Shown here in pieces: positions 48,356-51,942 of a stretch of 64,000 nucleotides of DNA. Source of the stretch: Phymorhynchus buccinoides (Eukaryota > Mollusca > Gastropoda > Neogastropoda > Raphitomidae); assembly GCA_017654935.2 (NCBI GenBank), contig CM065710.1:7165912-7229911 (forward strand), read 5' to 3'. Positions within the stretch are counted from its first letter, which is position 1. Each line of letters starts with the position of its first letter. The notes under the pieces were generated by a model, which did no database searches, was not told the origin of the DNA, and saw only the letters and a program-made list of their open reading frames with translations. Position numbers and translations under genes: made by a program.

Positions 48356-49183
48356 CTCTCCCTCCCTCCCTCTCCCTCTTCCCCCCATCTCTCTCTCTCT
48401 CTCTCTCTCACTCTCTCTCTCTCTCGCCCCTCTCCCTCCCTCTCTCTCCCCCATCTCTCTCCTCCCTCCTCTCTTCCTCCCTCCCTCTCTCTCTCTCTCT
48501 CTCTCTCCCCCCTCCCTCCCTCCCTCTCTCTCTCCTTCCCTCCTCTCTCTCTCTCTCCCTCCCTCTCTCTCTCTCTCTTTCTCTCTCTCCCCCTCCTCTC
48601 TCTCTCTCTCTCTCTCTCCCTCCCTCCGTCAATGATTTGTTTTGTCCATATCTTTTATACCCTGGCAGATACAGTGCCCAAATTTGGCAAGCAGGTAGAC
48701 TAGCGAAGTGTTGTCGACCTCGGTGACCATGATCACCTTGACCTTTGACCTTGAATTTTTGTCTATCACAATATCACATGAACCGCTGCATGGATTCGCT
48801 TAAAGTTTTGTAGGGTGATCCATCACATCAAGCTGATGAGTCCAACACAATTTTGGTATGGATTTTTTTTAAATGTTAATGATTTGGCATTTAGATCTAT
48901 CTTTTTTTTGTTAAACCACAGCGAGTGAGCCTTGAAGGCTTTGCCTTTTCAGTTTCAGTTTCTGTCTCTCTGAAAAAGTGTTAGCACCTTCTGGCTTTGA
49001 CCTTGTAATTGTTTTCCTGCAATTTTCTTTTTTTTCTGGTCGCAGACGCCGGAGAACTTCTCCGTGCAGGTCGGAGAGAAAGTGACCCTGGTGCGGAAGA
49101 TCAACGCCAACGTGGTGGAAGTGAGGACCCACGGCAACAAGGTGGGCATCATGCCGCTCACCTGCATCAAGGAGTCCCTCTGA
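19615..49183 (+). CDS. PSTPIP1-like: PSTPIP1-type F-BAR/SH3 adaptor gene, 12 readable coding exons, 5' end missing
   Basis: Coding exons are 19615-19715, 21327-21401, 23965-24106, 25069-25131, 28172-28250, 30216-30261, 34999-35078, 36421-36519, 38761-38857, 42365-42574, 43399-43505 and 49046-49183 (stop TGA). All have AG/GT borders. Together they make about 410 residues, close to the vertebrate PSTPIP1 length of about 416. Exons 1-9 give the F-BAR helices. Exon 10 opens with APVVYQNYYD, which matches the APVPYQNYYD-type motif just after the F-BAR in PSTPIP proteins. Exons 11-12 give a C-terminal SH3, favouring PSTPIP1 over the SH3-less PSTPIP2. Family role: a dimeric curved F-BAR binds membranes, recruits PTP-PEST phosphatases and regulates actin. 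The first coding exon (Met to about FW) is not found and may lie in the gap or upstream. Exon 5 is frame-disrupted, so this could be a damaged allele or assembly error; the other exons look constrained. Identification is by family knowledge, without a search. Confidence 0.88.
19771..19838 (+). pseudogene. Broken duplicate of exon 1
   Basis: It repeats about 70 bp of exon 1 (19640-19711) with three substitutions and a 2-bp AG deletion in the GCAGAGTAT segment. It stands 55 bp after the real donor. A plausible acceptor (TTCCCACAG) precedes it, but the deletion shifts the frame to a TGA and no donor follows. It looks like a local partial duplication, not a usable alternative exon. Confidence 0.8.
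19954..20752. mobile_element. CAGACCTG-type element in intron 1
   Basis: Ends CAGACCTGTTTACCATTCCG / GTGTAAACAGGTCTG, about 800 bp, with AATGT on each side of CCAGACC/GGTCTGG. Internal ATGGCGCCGAGTTGC start and GT-flanked segments look like eroded transposase exons. It shares the TATCGCGAGTCGTGTACAGA part with 9717-10106. Confidence 0.7.
20799..21284. repeat. Fold-back in intron 1, about 155-bp arms
   Basis: GGGGGCAATTTATGTTCATG to about 20955 is inverted at 21128-21284 (ends AACATAAATTGCCCC). Loop of about 170 bp. It lies 40 bp upstream of exon 2, so the hairpin would be near its acceptor. Confidence 0.85.
21327..21401 (+). CDS. PSTPIP1-like: PSTPIP-like exon 2: F-BAR
   Basis: The acceptor is TTCCAG. 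The first G completes the AGG (Arg) codon split from exon 1, giving KQR|SKMEMEYSKALGQL. The (R)xxIExxYxKxLxxL pattern is the F-BAR signature after the first helix. The exon ends GTG GTG GG before GTCAGT and pairs with the T that opens exon 3 to make Gly. Both junction phases are consistent, which supports the boundaries. Confidence 0.88.
21990..22110. repeat. TAC trinucleotide microsatellite
   Basis: Imperfect (TAC)n in intron 2. Confidence 0.9.
22318..22490. mobile_element. CAGGCATGG-type element, 173 bp
   Basis: CAGGCATGGGAATTG...CAATTCCCATGCCTG, with CACAT directly on each side. Core GTCCGCGAATTCGCGGATTT is palindromic. A 17-bp GTTACTAAATACTTC-type unit repeats three times inside. Confidence 0.8.
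22985..23298 (-). mobile_element. GAA-tailed repeat, subfamily 2, tail missing
   Basis: Reverse complement of the 13362-13683 type, from CCATATGGCC to CGGTATCCCCATGGGG. Confidence 0.7.
23345..23740. mobile_element. TTAA MITE, CYCRTTCGCRTCGC family
   Basis: TTAA at 23341-23344 and 23741-23744; ends CCCATTCGCATCGCAATGA and GGAACGACTTGAATGAG. Contains a palindrome ATTCCGGACATATATATGTC. A second copy at 46596-46984 gives the boundaries. Confidence 0.8.
23965..24106 (+). CDS. PSTPIP1-like: PSTPIP-like exon 3: F-BAR helix 2
   Basis: The exon has 142 nt with acceptor GCCGACAG and donor ATG|GTAAGC. It reads VLEVAWNCLRGELDSC to KRFCKEVTARREM, an uninterrupted amphipathic helix that aligns with the LEVxKxxLxxE...EExRxFxExQ segment of PSTPIP F-BARs. 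It is much more GC-rich than the intron around it and contains two Cys in the helix. It is the longest F-BAR exon here and ends in phase 0. Confidence 0.88.
24247..24644. mobile_element. GGATGCTCCT...AGGAG element with CA microsatellite
   Basis: ATGGATGCTCCTCGCTGGGT and GAGCCGGCGTCGCCGGATTA at the left, GCAGGGTTTTGAAATTTCCC at the right. A (CA)n run fills 24345-24450. Sisters at 26385-26665 and 49810-50055. Confidence 0.65.
24645..24895 (-). mobile_element. GAA-tailed repeat, subfamily 1, partial
   Basis: TGCGCCTAACTAAGAAATAG through CAAAAGGGAAAAGGCAGAGT to CGGTATCCCCACGGGG; tail absent. It lies directly after another element (24247-24644). Confidence 0.65.
25069..25131 (+). CDS. PSTPIP1-like: PSTPIP-like exon 4: F-BAR
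   Basis: Exactly 21 codons, phase 0 at both ends: VEERLKRTHNQKLTQHKNMM-S. It corresponds to the xxVMxxxxKxKxxQYKKTM segment of the family. The donor is TCT|GTAAGT, and the A/G-only microsatellite begins immediately after the GTAAGT (see 25132-25975). Confidence 0.87.
25132..25975. repeat. GA-rich tract starting at the exon 4 donor
   Basis: Over 800 bp almost entirely of A and G on the + strand, beginning with the GTAAGTGAGAGAGAG of the donor itself. Confidence 0.95.
26137..26358 (+). mobile_element. TTAA MITE, CCCCTTGACTGCC family
   Basis: Ends CCCCTTGACTGCC / GGCAGTCAAGGGG with TTAA on both sides. The body includes TCATCTGATGACATCATCAG. It sits inside a GGACTATAAGG-type MITE (26028-26130 and the AAATTTGGGG after 26360). 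Confidence 0.85.
26385..26665. mobile_element. GGATGCTCCT...AGGAG element
   Basis: ATGGATGCTCCTGCTTGCAG to AAATTTCCCAGGAGCACCC, including GAGCCGGCATCGCCGGATTA and GGCGGCCCCTGGACCCCTGC. Followed by (AATC)n. Confidence 0.7.
26845..27810. repeat. 87-bp minisatellite grown inside a GGTCCC element
   Basis: About nine units containing CAGGGACTCCTTCACTTACA and GTATAGAGGG; clean units start at 27184, 27271 and 27358 (87 bp). Others carry an extra CCTAGAGGCGGGATAGAGGG. The single-unit element at 18018-18222 has the same outer parts (GACCCCCTGCACATT, AGACCCCCAAA-GGGGGTCCC), so the array expanded from an internal piece. Confidence 0.85.
27823..28027 (-). mobile_element. TTAA MITE, CCCCTTGACTGCC family, inverted copy
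   Basis: Same termini and TTAA flanks (27819-27822, 28028-28031) as 26137-26358, but the body is in the opposite orientation. The two bracket the 87-bp minisatellite block. Confidence 0.85.
28172..28250 (+). CDS. PSTPIP1-like: PSTPIP-like exon 5: F-BAR Lys/Cys-Arg segment, frame-disrupted
   Basis: It follows the acceptor TTTTATCAG and ends before GTAGGT. In one frame it reads LSKTYRHKCREK, which fits the family's K-K-x-Y-x-x-K-C-R-D-K motif without gaps. In another frame it continues KDQAKDQYDILSK. The two parts are out of frame. An extra T right after the acceptor and a 5-bp tandem duplication (GAGAA twice, about 28201-28213) would together explain the shift, since +1 and +5 sum to 6. Read literally from exon 4 (phase 0), a stop follows seven codons. 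The exon also ends in phase 1 while exon 6 begins in phase 0. An assembly error, a defective allele or a missed small exon are all possible. Confidence 0.7.
28555..29117. mobile_element. GGCTCACT...AGTGAGCC element with tRNA-like insert
   Basis: Begins GGCTCACTTGTGTTAACGAA and ends TCGAGTGAGCCTTGAAGGCT. Inside are the GT tract, TGTTGCGTCCGTGGTCTA and a tRNA-like stretch (AGCTCATTGGTAAGTGCCTG, GGTTCCGGGTCCCGATTCTC). Other copies: 8766-9127, 13771-14264, 60525-60888. Confidence 0.7.
29371..30118. mobile_element. pogo/Tigger-like element in intron 5
   Basis: CAGTGGAGTCCAC...GGACTCCACTG with TA on both sides (29369-29370, 30119-30120), 748 bp. The interrupted target GATGACAA-TA-TATTTG occurs uninterrupted about 60 bp upstream in a local tandem copy (29296-29315), showing the empty site. 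No transposase frame. Confidence 0.8.
30216..30261 (+). CDS. PSTPIP1-like: PSTPIP-like exon 6: F-BAR, short charged segment
   Basis: 46 nt, acceptor GTTGGCAG, donor AGCAG|GTAAGC. The frame ARSKKEKTDEESVKA plus G is fixed by exon 7, whose opening AT makes GAT (Asp). It corresponds to the family's KARQCKxxATEAE stretch before the last long helix. The family normally has about ten more residues between exons 5 and 6, so a small exon may be missing upstream. Confidence 0.8.
30270..31760. other. Intron 6 stretch, mostly unclassified
   Basis: Starts with GTGCGGACTGTAAGATGACG and ends near CCTTATAATATGACTAATAA, both ends of the GGACTATAAG MITE family, so much of it may be an insertion in one such element. 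It holds a GA tract (30913-30955), and CCCTGTATAAATAAAAATTT near 31622 looks like a retroelement tail. No coding frame seen. Confidence 0.4.
32466..32690 (+). mobile_element. tRNA-like SINE
   Basis: GGGCCCGTGGGTCCAGTGGTTAGAGCG-type A box (first 20: GGGCCCGTGGGTCCAGTGGT) and a decayed B box GGGGGTTCAGAGTCC. The body ends in CGAAAACGAAAATC. Only one copy is seen here. Confidence 0.55.
32770..33674. mobile_element. Fold-back element with nested GGTCCC element
   Basis: Ends complement each other (GTGTGACCCATCACAACGGA-type left; TTAATGTCCCTTTCGTGGTG right). Inner arms with AGAGTTATGAGCATTCAAAT and AGATGCTCATAACTCTGCAA are inverted. Positions 32849-33089 are a diverged copy of the GGTCCC element seen at 18018 and 26845. 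Confidence 0.75.
33675..34791. other. Intron 6 stretch, AT-rich
   Basis: Contains (ATT)n at 34158-34187 and one diverged relative of the 36-bp unit near 33880. Nothing else recognisable. Confidence 0.4.
34792..34978. repeat. 36-bp minisatellite, five units, before exon 7
   Basis: GTGTTAGGGATGATGTAATC starts at 34801, 34837, 34873, 34909 and 34945. A diverged single relative lies at about 33880. It ends about 20 bp before the exon 7 acceptor. Confidence 0.95.
34999..35078 (+). CDS. PSTPIP1-like: PSTPIP-like exon 7: F-BAR long helix
   Basis: Acceptor CCACCACAG, donor AAG|GTAAGT. It reads (D)TAYKNSVVALEEVHLEWE then REMEHACK, matching family AYxxxIxxLExVRxEWExEHxxACE with the conserved Trp and His. 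A 36-bp minisatellite ends about 20 nt upstream and supplies part of the pyrimidine tract. A tRNA-type SINE starts about 10 nt past the donor. Confidence 0.9.
35089..35436 (+). mobile_element. tRNA-headed SINE beside the exon 7 donor, interrupted
   Basis: GTGTAGAGTGGCACAGAGGT starts about 10 nt after the exon 7 donor. The SINE resumes after an inserted element (35132-35328) with AAACCCCGAGTTCGAATCTG and ends GACGATAAA. It is followed by AAGGTAAGTCC, which is also the sequence before it, so a duplication of the target and its splice site is apparent. Confidence 0.8.
35132..35328. mobile_element. CAGGCATGG-type inverted-repeat element inside the SINE head
   Basis: Ends CAGGCATGGTAG / CTACCATGCCTTG, flanked by TGTCAA (35126-35131 and 35329-35334). 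Contains the palindromic CCGCGAATCGCGG core shared with 22318, 38896 and 41367. Confidence 0.8.
35449..35740 (+). mobile_element. tRNA-headed SINE, second of three in the intron
   Basis: Head GTGTAGAGTGGCACAGAGGT with the B box GAGTTCGAACCTGG, then GGAGTCTTTCGGATGAGACG and TTAATCCCAGTGGCGACG. It lacks the TACCTAATACC tail and ends in an A-rich run. Confidence 0.8.
35845..36142 (+). mobile_element. tRNA-headed SINE, third, with full tail
   Basis: GTGTGGAGTGGCACAGTGGT head and GAGTTCGAACCTGAG B box, then a C run, then the conserved tail CCGAATTTCACAGAGACGCC and TACCTAATACCTAATACTTG. Confidence 0.85.
36421..36519 (+). CDS. PSTPIP1-like: PSTPIP-like exon 8: F-BAR
   Basis: 33 codons, phase 0 at both ends, acceptor TTCCCAG, donor GAG|GTAAAT. 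It reads EFQSSDEEQIAFLRAEMW then STVNRLSQTAVDVDE. It matches F-x-x-x-E-x-x-R-I-x-F-L-R-N-A-L-W-x-x-x-N-Q-L-S. The Trp after FLRAEM is at the position of the PSTPIP Trp implicated in PTP-PEST binding (recalled family knowledge). A (GT)n tract sits just upstream of the acceptor. Confidence 0.92.
37218..37525 (+). mobile_element. tRNA-derived SINE, different head, poly(A) tail
   Basis: AGGTGGCAGAGTGGTTAAGA (A box) and GGGGTTCGAATCCCGGCCTC (B box) resemble a long-variable-arm (Ser/Leu) tRNA. The end is CAACCCTGC followed by a long A-rich run. A tail fragment of the other SINE family (AGCCCCGAATTTCACAAAGA, TACCAAATACC) follows at about 37735-37850. Confidence 0.75.
38189..38581. mobile_element. 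TTAA MITE (CCCTTTCACCGCC family) carrying a SINE
   Basis: Terminal inverted repeats CCCTTTCACCGCCA / TGGCGGTGAAAGGG with TTAA at both ends (38185-38188, 38582-38585). The TTAA target and CCCTTT ends fit piggyBac-type non-autonomous elements. Without the SINE it would be about 243 bp, like its sisters. Confidence 0.85.
38308..38446 (-). mobile_element. U2-snRNA-headed SINE, copy 2, inside a TTAA MITE
   Basis: Reverse complement carries GATCGCTTCTCGGCCTTTTG and the same body and GACGTTAAAC tail as 17293-17436. It is flanked by the 10-bp duplication CTTGGGAAGT (38298-38307 and 38447-38456). It interrupts the MITE 38189-38581 exactly there, so insertion is certain and the empty site can be inferred from sister MITEs. 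Confidence 0.9.
38761..38857 (+). CDS. PSTPIP1-like: PSTPIP-like exon 9: end of F-BAR
   Basis: Acceptor CTGTCCAG. The exon begins in phase 0 with SCERVRTVLETCDVDQDIHS and ends ALGTKRP plus G. The donor is the weaker G|GTCAGA. It matches the family pattern YEExRxxLExCxxxxDIxxFIxxxxTGxxPP. A CAGGCATGG-type mobile element begins only 38 bp into the intron. Confidence 0.9.
38896..39278. mobile_element. CAGGCATGG-type element in intron 9
   Basis: CAGGCATGGTAGACCTCCGC at the left and CCCACTACCATGCCTG at the right. Starts 38 bp after exon 9. Confidence 0.8.
39621..39858. repeat. Fold-back with TTAGGG-like loop
   Basis: The left arm (CGCATGAAAATAGGTAGCTC to about 39715) is inverted at 39768-39858. 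The loop holds AGGGTTAGGGATAGGGTTAG and further TTAGGG units (39719-39753). Confidence 0.85.
40268..40766. repeat. CT-rich microsatellite
   Basis: About 500 bp of imperfect (CT)n in intron 9. Similar tracts at 48295-48630 and 50410-50712. Confidence 0.95.
40937..41366. mobile_element. Fold-back element, second copy, right arm partly deleted
   Basis: CAGCACCACGAAAGGGACAT...ATGTCCCTTTCGTGGTGCTG ends, body as 33110-33480. Confidence 0.75.
41367..41833. mobile_element. CAGGCATCAG-type element
   Basis: CAGGCATCAGAAC...GTATTCTGATGCCTG with ACATAT on both sides (41361-41366, 41834-41839). Inserted at the end of another inverted-repeat element (40937-41366). Confidence 0.8.
42008..42290 (+). repeat. 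Dispersed repeat upstream of exon 10, inverted copy at 50742
   Basis: CTAGAACACCAAGGCTACAT to AGCCAGGGTAAGCCAGCAAC, ending in (CAA)n-like sequence. It is the reverse complement of 50742-51024. Confidence 0.8.
42365..42574 (+). CDS. PSTPIP1-like: PSTPIP-like exon 10: YQNYYD motif and Pro/Gln linker
   Basis: Acceptor GTAAAACAG. The first two bases complete Ala, giving (A)PVVYQNYYD, the hallmark after the PSTPIP F-BAR. It continues into a disordered linker: a run of five Pro, RRSPAPIPSPS, six Gln (CAA repeats), then HQQSSMMEGG and SAFYSSVHG. The polyQ and polyP runs are simple-codon repeats. Tyrosines in YQNYY and FYSS are plausible phosphorylation sites by analogy only. Donor CATG|GTGAGA; about 25 bp further a CAGACCTG-type element begins. 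Confidence 0.9.
42601..42967. mobile_element. CAGACCTG-type short element just after exon 10
   Basis: CAGACCTGTTTACTCTACTC at the left, TGTAAACAGGTCTG at the right. A GGACTATAA-type MITE (about 42640-42790) lies inside. It begins about 25 bp past the exon 10 donor. Confidence 0.65.
43070..43395. repeat. GAT/AAT trinucleotide tract before exon 11
   Basis: Imperfect (GATGAT/AATGAT)n up to the exon 11 acceptor. Its His-rich antisense frame is only a repeat translation. Confidence 0.9.
43399..43505 (+). CDS. PSTPIP1-like: PSTPIP-like exon 11: linker and first strand of SH3
   Basis: Acceptor TGTTTCAG, preceded by a GAT/AAT trinucleotide tract (43070-43395). It reads (E)DLDDPTYSSAEPTYSMAE, continues PFPDHSNCQ, and ends LTVTRSFQ at the donor CAG|GTAGTA in phase 0. 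The duplicated TYS-S/M-AEP motif is visible. LTVTRSFQ takes the place of the SH3 ALYDY strand. The last 24 nt and the donor are the first unit of the 136-bp array that follows, so the identity of the functional donor is not certain. The linker is otherwise low in complexity. Confidence 0.82.
43482..44259. repeat. 136-bp tandem array, units 1-6, carrying exon end and donor
   Basis: The donor GTAGTA recurs at 43506, 43642, 43778, 43914, 44050 and 44186, exactly 136 bp apart. Each unit holds the 24 nt of exon 11 (C/T-TAACTGTCACCAGATCC TTCCAG), the intact donor, TTTACTGAGGATTCCCAGG, a TTTATTTCAG acceptor-like site and CAGCTAGATCCTTTTAACTC. Units are nearly identical, so the expansion is recent. 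Unit 1 is continuous with the real exon. Confidence 0.97.
44260..45416. mobile_element. 1.16-kb inverted-repeat element inside the 136-bp array
   Basis: Terminal inverted repeats of about 55 bp (AGGTGGACCCTGACGGATGA at the left; complement of TCATCCATCAGGGTGCCCC at the right), flanked by TTTAA at 44255-44259 and 45417-45421. A second pair of inverted arms lies inside at 44333-44412 and 44677-44754. Four degenerate units containing GTGAAAATCCGGGTGGAAGG occur at 44930-45300. It holds no long coding frame and splits unit 6. Confidence 0.85.
45417..46098. repeat. 136-bp tandem array, units 7-11
   Basis: Donors at 45483, 45619, 45755, 45891 and 46027, again exactly 136 bp apart. These units share CAGGCATCC where units 1-6 have CAGGCGTCC. 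The array is cut by a GAA-tailed repeat at about 46098 and a partial twelfth unit resumes at 46550-46592. Confidence 0.97.
46099..46550 (-). mobile_element. GAA-tailed interspersed repeat, subfamily 1, internally duplicated
   Basis: Starts with (CTT)n and GATCGCTCAGACAGTTTCCT, contains GCGCCTAAGTAAGAAATAGT, and ends TATCCCCACGGGG. About 110 bp around GGTAAAGGCAGAAAGATAG is duplicated in tandem. Tail plus fixed 5' end suggests a SINE-like element. Relatives at 13362, 16476, 22985 and 24645. Confidence 0.7.
46596..46984. mobile_element. TTAA MITE, CYCRTTCGCRTCGC family, inserted in a 136-bp unit
   Basis: About 390 bp similar to 23345-23740. The left TTAA (46592-46595) is the TTAA of AGTAAATCCTTTTAACT, a partial 136-bp array unit. 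The right TTAA is lost. Confidence 0.75.
47140..47655. repeat. 44-bp minisatellite in intron 11
   Basis: About eleven units of TGCTGTGTGAGTCTGTCCGC plus ACCAAGACATAGTGATTCAT; one unit is broken by a short internal duplication near 47360-47380. Confidence 0.9.
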
Positions 49184-49227
49184 CTAGAGTCCGTGTGGCT
49201 GTGAGGGGGTGTTCCTGCATTTATACG
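49046..49227 (+). CDS. PSTPIP1-like: PSTPIP-like exon 12: rest of SH3, stop codon, start of 3' UTR
   Basis: Acceptor GGTCGCAG, phase 0. It reads TPENFSVQVGEKVTLVRK, continues INANVVEVRTHGNKVG, and ends IMPLTCIKESL followed by TGA at 49181-49183. Spacing fits an SH3: acidic RT-loop position weakly kept, G-E-K-V-T-L strand, and G-x-x-P-x-x-x-x at the 3-10 helix. The usual WW pair, the ALYDY tyrosines and the SNY tyrosine are absent, so canonical PxxP binding is doubtful. A good donor (ACG|GTAAGT) at 49228 suggests the 3' UTR is spliced. Confidence 0.85.
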
Positions 49228-49499
49228 GTAAGTCGGCATGCATGAAACCCAGACCTGTTTACCTTTACGATTTTGCAGTAATTTTTACGGAAAAAAAGTC
49301 TAATTACGGCGACGAAAAAACCCAAAAAACAAATCCTAAGCGCATTGAGCTTTAACCCTTTCAATGCTAGCCATTCCTCAGCCAAAATTTACCATTAAGC
49401 TTAGCCGGTTATCTACCCGCTTCACGGATAATGAGCCAGATAAGCCAGGTGGATTGTTTAACACCCCCCCAAAAAAAATTAAAAAAAATAAAAAAATAT

Positions 49500-49572
49500 T
49501 GGGACGGAGCCAGGTTCGAACTTGGAACGTTCGTGTGAGAGTGCGACGCCTAACCCACTCGGCTATGGTTTA
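49500..49572 (-). mobile_element. tRNA-like segment (probable SINE head)
   Basis: The minus strand reads ATAGCCGAGTGGGTTAGGCG and AAGTTCGAACCTGGC, good A- and B-box matches. It lacks paired acceptor ends, so a working tRNA is unlikely. Confidence 0.5.
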
Positions 49573-49809
49573 TCGCTGCTGTGAGTGTAAGATTTGGCCT
49601 TTTATATATTTCAAAATATAGTGGGTACTGCTCGACTGACCCGAACTTTGACTAATTACGCTAATTACGGAGCGTGTTGCAAAATGTAATGTACCCTATC
49701 TTCAGCATGGGTCATCCCTCTGGATACTGTGAAAGTTTGGCGGCGCTAAAACCACGCTAAACCTTTACGATTTTGCCGAGAAAAAAAAAAAGTTCCCCCC
49801 GCAGGATTT

Positions 49810-50055
49810 GTTTTTAATGCCTGGAGCCGGTGTCGCCGGATTATGAGAATTTGAGAAGCAACGAATTTCCTATTGTATAAACATTTTGTCGGTTTCTCTC
49901 ATGTGTAGAATATAAAAGAAATGAATACAGATAAATGTTGACATGCCTTTACCAGGAACTTTATACTTTTAGGATTGTTGAAGTCAAGTTGTTAACTGGG
50001 CGGCCCCTGGACCCCTGCCTTGCAGGAATTTAGAAATTTCCCATGAGCACCCAGG
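49810..50055. mobile_element. GGATGCTCCT...AGGAG element, left end missing
   Basis: GAGCCGGTGTCGCCGGATTA to TTTCCCATGAGCACCC, collinear with 26430-26665. Confidence 0.7.
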
Positions 50056-50291
50056 TGTGTGTGTGTGTGTGAGTATGTGTGTGTATTCTTGTGTGTGGGT
50101 GTGCATGAATGTTCGTGTGTGAGTGTGTGTGATTTTGTGTGCGTGCATGCATGTATCTTTGATACCCTGCCCCCACCCCACCCCCCTTACCTTTTCCCAC
50201 GTTGATCCTTAGAATATAAAATTTGATAAAAACAGATTTGCCATTAAAGCATTTTACGGACTATAATTTTTGGTGGGTTTTTTTTTAACAG

Positions 50292-50412
50292 GTAAACTAC
50301 CAGGGAGGTGTCTTCAACATCGAAAAGATGATCAACTTTTCACAACCTTCAGTCATCCGGTCTTTAATTAACTCATTCCACTCTGCGTCTAATAAATTGT
50401 TGGTGACACAAG

Positions 50413-50415
<3 letters not shown>
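50292..50415 (+). other. Possible terminal 3' UTR exon with poly(A) signal
   Basis: A T-rich acceptor (TTTTTTTTAACAG, ending 50291) is followed by about 100 nt of non-repetitive sequence and AATAAA at 50391-50396, just before a CT microsatellite. With the donor at 49228 this would form a spliced 3' UTR. The stop codon is 44 nt before that junction, short enough to avoid nonsense-mediated decay by the usual 50-55 nt rule. Inference from signals only. Confidence 0.4.
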
Positions 50416-50458
<43 letters not shown>

Positions 50459-50559
50459 CTCTCTCTCTCTCTTTTAACAGCAAGTATGAAAAATGGCTAT
50501 GTATGCCAATACTTTTACCGTTGTAAAATAAAGGTTCAATTCAATTCTCTCTCTCTTCT

Positions 50560-50603
<44 letters not shown>

Positions 50604-50645
50604 CCTCTCTCTCTCTCCACCCCTCTCTCTCTCTCTCTCTCTCTC

Positions 50646-50714
<69 letters not shown>

Positions 50715-50741
50715 CCCCATCTACTTACTTACTTCCCCTCA

Positions 50742-51024
50742 TGTTGTTGTTGTCTTAACCCTGGCTTAAAGACTCCAGGGATCATCATTCCAATAGCCGA
50801 AGCACTTGAACACTATGGTACAAATGCAACCAAACTAGGGATGAGAACATTACTGTGTGCGTGTGACCGTTTTTTGACTACCCCGCCACCACATGGGCAG
50901 CCACACTCCGTCTTCGGGGGATTTTAGACTGATGATGTTTATGCTTGGAGCTTGTCATGGCTAAAGACAATCGTCCCGCAGAGCTATGCAACATAACATT
51001 TTGATGTAGCCTTGGTGTTCTAGC
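50742..51024 (-). repeat. Dispersed repeat, inverted partner of 42008-42290
   Basis: TTGTTGTTGTCTTAACCCTG to CCTTGGTGTTCTAGC. The pair brackets exons 10-12. Confidence 0.8.
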
Positions 51025-51087
51025 TTATGCCAAGGCGACCGACCCTTCCTTTTGAAGTCAACTACTTATTTTTTAAACCACTACTGC

Positions 51088-51205
51088 CACCATAACCCTT
51101 GTTCCTTACCTGGGTTGAATCCTAAATCAGTTACCATTATTTTCCTGCGCCGGTTACTTGCAAATTTCGCCTTGAATCGGGTAAGGGATAGGGTTAGAAT
51201 CAGTT
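51088..51205 (+). repeat. Dispersed repeat, inverted copy at 771-895 and 52530-52650
   Basis: TTGAATCCTAAATCAGTTAC to GAATCGGGTAAGGGATAGGG matches the reverse complement of 771-895. Confidence 0.75.
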
Positions 51206-51209
51206 TTAA

Positions 51210-51699
51210 AACCCTTTCAACGCCAGCCCTTTTTTCAGCCCAAACTGTCCATTAACCCTTTCACCGCCAGCCATTTATTCCAGCCACAAAATTGCCATTA
51301 AATTGACCTGGGTAGAGAACAAAATCCATCTGCAGTATTGGGGATTCTTCTGTGACATATGTAAAATAAGGTCTATCCTTACTTCCCAAAAACTAAGACA
51401 ATAGGGTCTTTTGGATAGTAGACCCCAATTTGATGCCTTTTAGTAACATAGGTGTGAAATCATTGTGGTGCTAAAAATGCGACTTTGGCGGTGAAAGGGT
51501 TAAACATTACCTGGGTAGAGAAAATGATTTCATCTGCAATATTGTGGATTCTTCTCTGACATGCATTAAATATAGGGCCTATCCTTATACCTCCCAAAAT
51601 GAAGAACATAACGTCACTGGTCAGCAGACCCTCATTTGATGCCTTCTTTCAGTGACATGGGTGTTAAGTCATTGTAATGACAGTGGCGATGAAAGGGTT
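51210..51699. mobile_element. TTAA MITE A, split by MITE B
   Basis: The left end AACCCTTTCAACGCC follows TTAA (51206-51209). The body resumes at 51504 (ACATTACCTGGGTAGAG), as in sister copies where CCATTAAATTGACCTGGG is continuous. The right end GGCGATGAAAGGGTT abuts TTAA at 51700-51703. Confidence 0.8.
51256..51499. mobile_element. TTAA MITE B, inserted in MITE A
   Basis: 244 bp with ends CCCTTTCACCGCC / GGCGGTGAAAGGG, flanked by TTAA at 51252-51255 and 51500-51503. The TTAA lies inside MITE A, so the TTAA duplication is directly visible. Confidence 0.9.
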
Positions 51700-51703
51700 T
51701 TAA

Positions 51704-51942
51704 CCCTTTCACCGCCAATGTCGCATTTTTGCACCCCAATTATTTAACACCCATGTCATTCAAACCCTTGGAATCAGGGTCTGTTATTCAATGACATTGT
51801 GTTCCTACATTTAGGCAGTAAGGATTGACCCTATCCTAAATGTGTCGCAGAGAAATCCCACAATATTGCAAACAAACTAGTTTCTGTAGCCAAGTAAGTT
51901 AAATGGACATTTTTGGCTCCAAGATGGCTGTCGTTGAAAGGG
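51704..51942. mobile_element. TTAA MITE C; its 3' part is also positions 1-188
   Basis: Directly abuts MITE A at a shared TTAA (51700-51703) and ends before TTAA at 51943-51946. The window start is inside the left-copy counterpart, which ends at 188 before TTAA (189-192). Confidence 0.85.
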
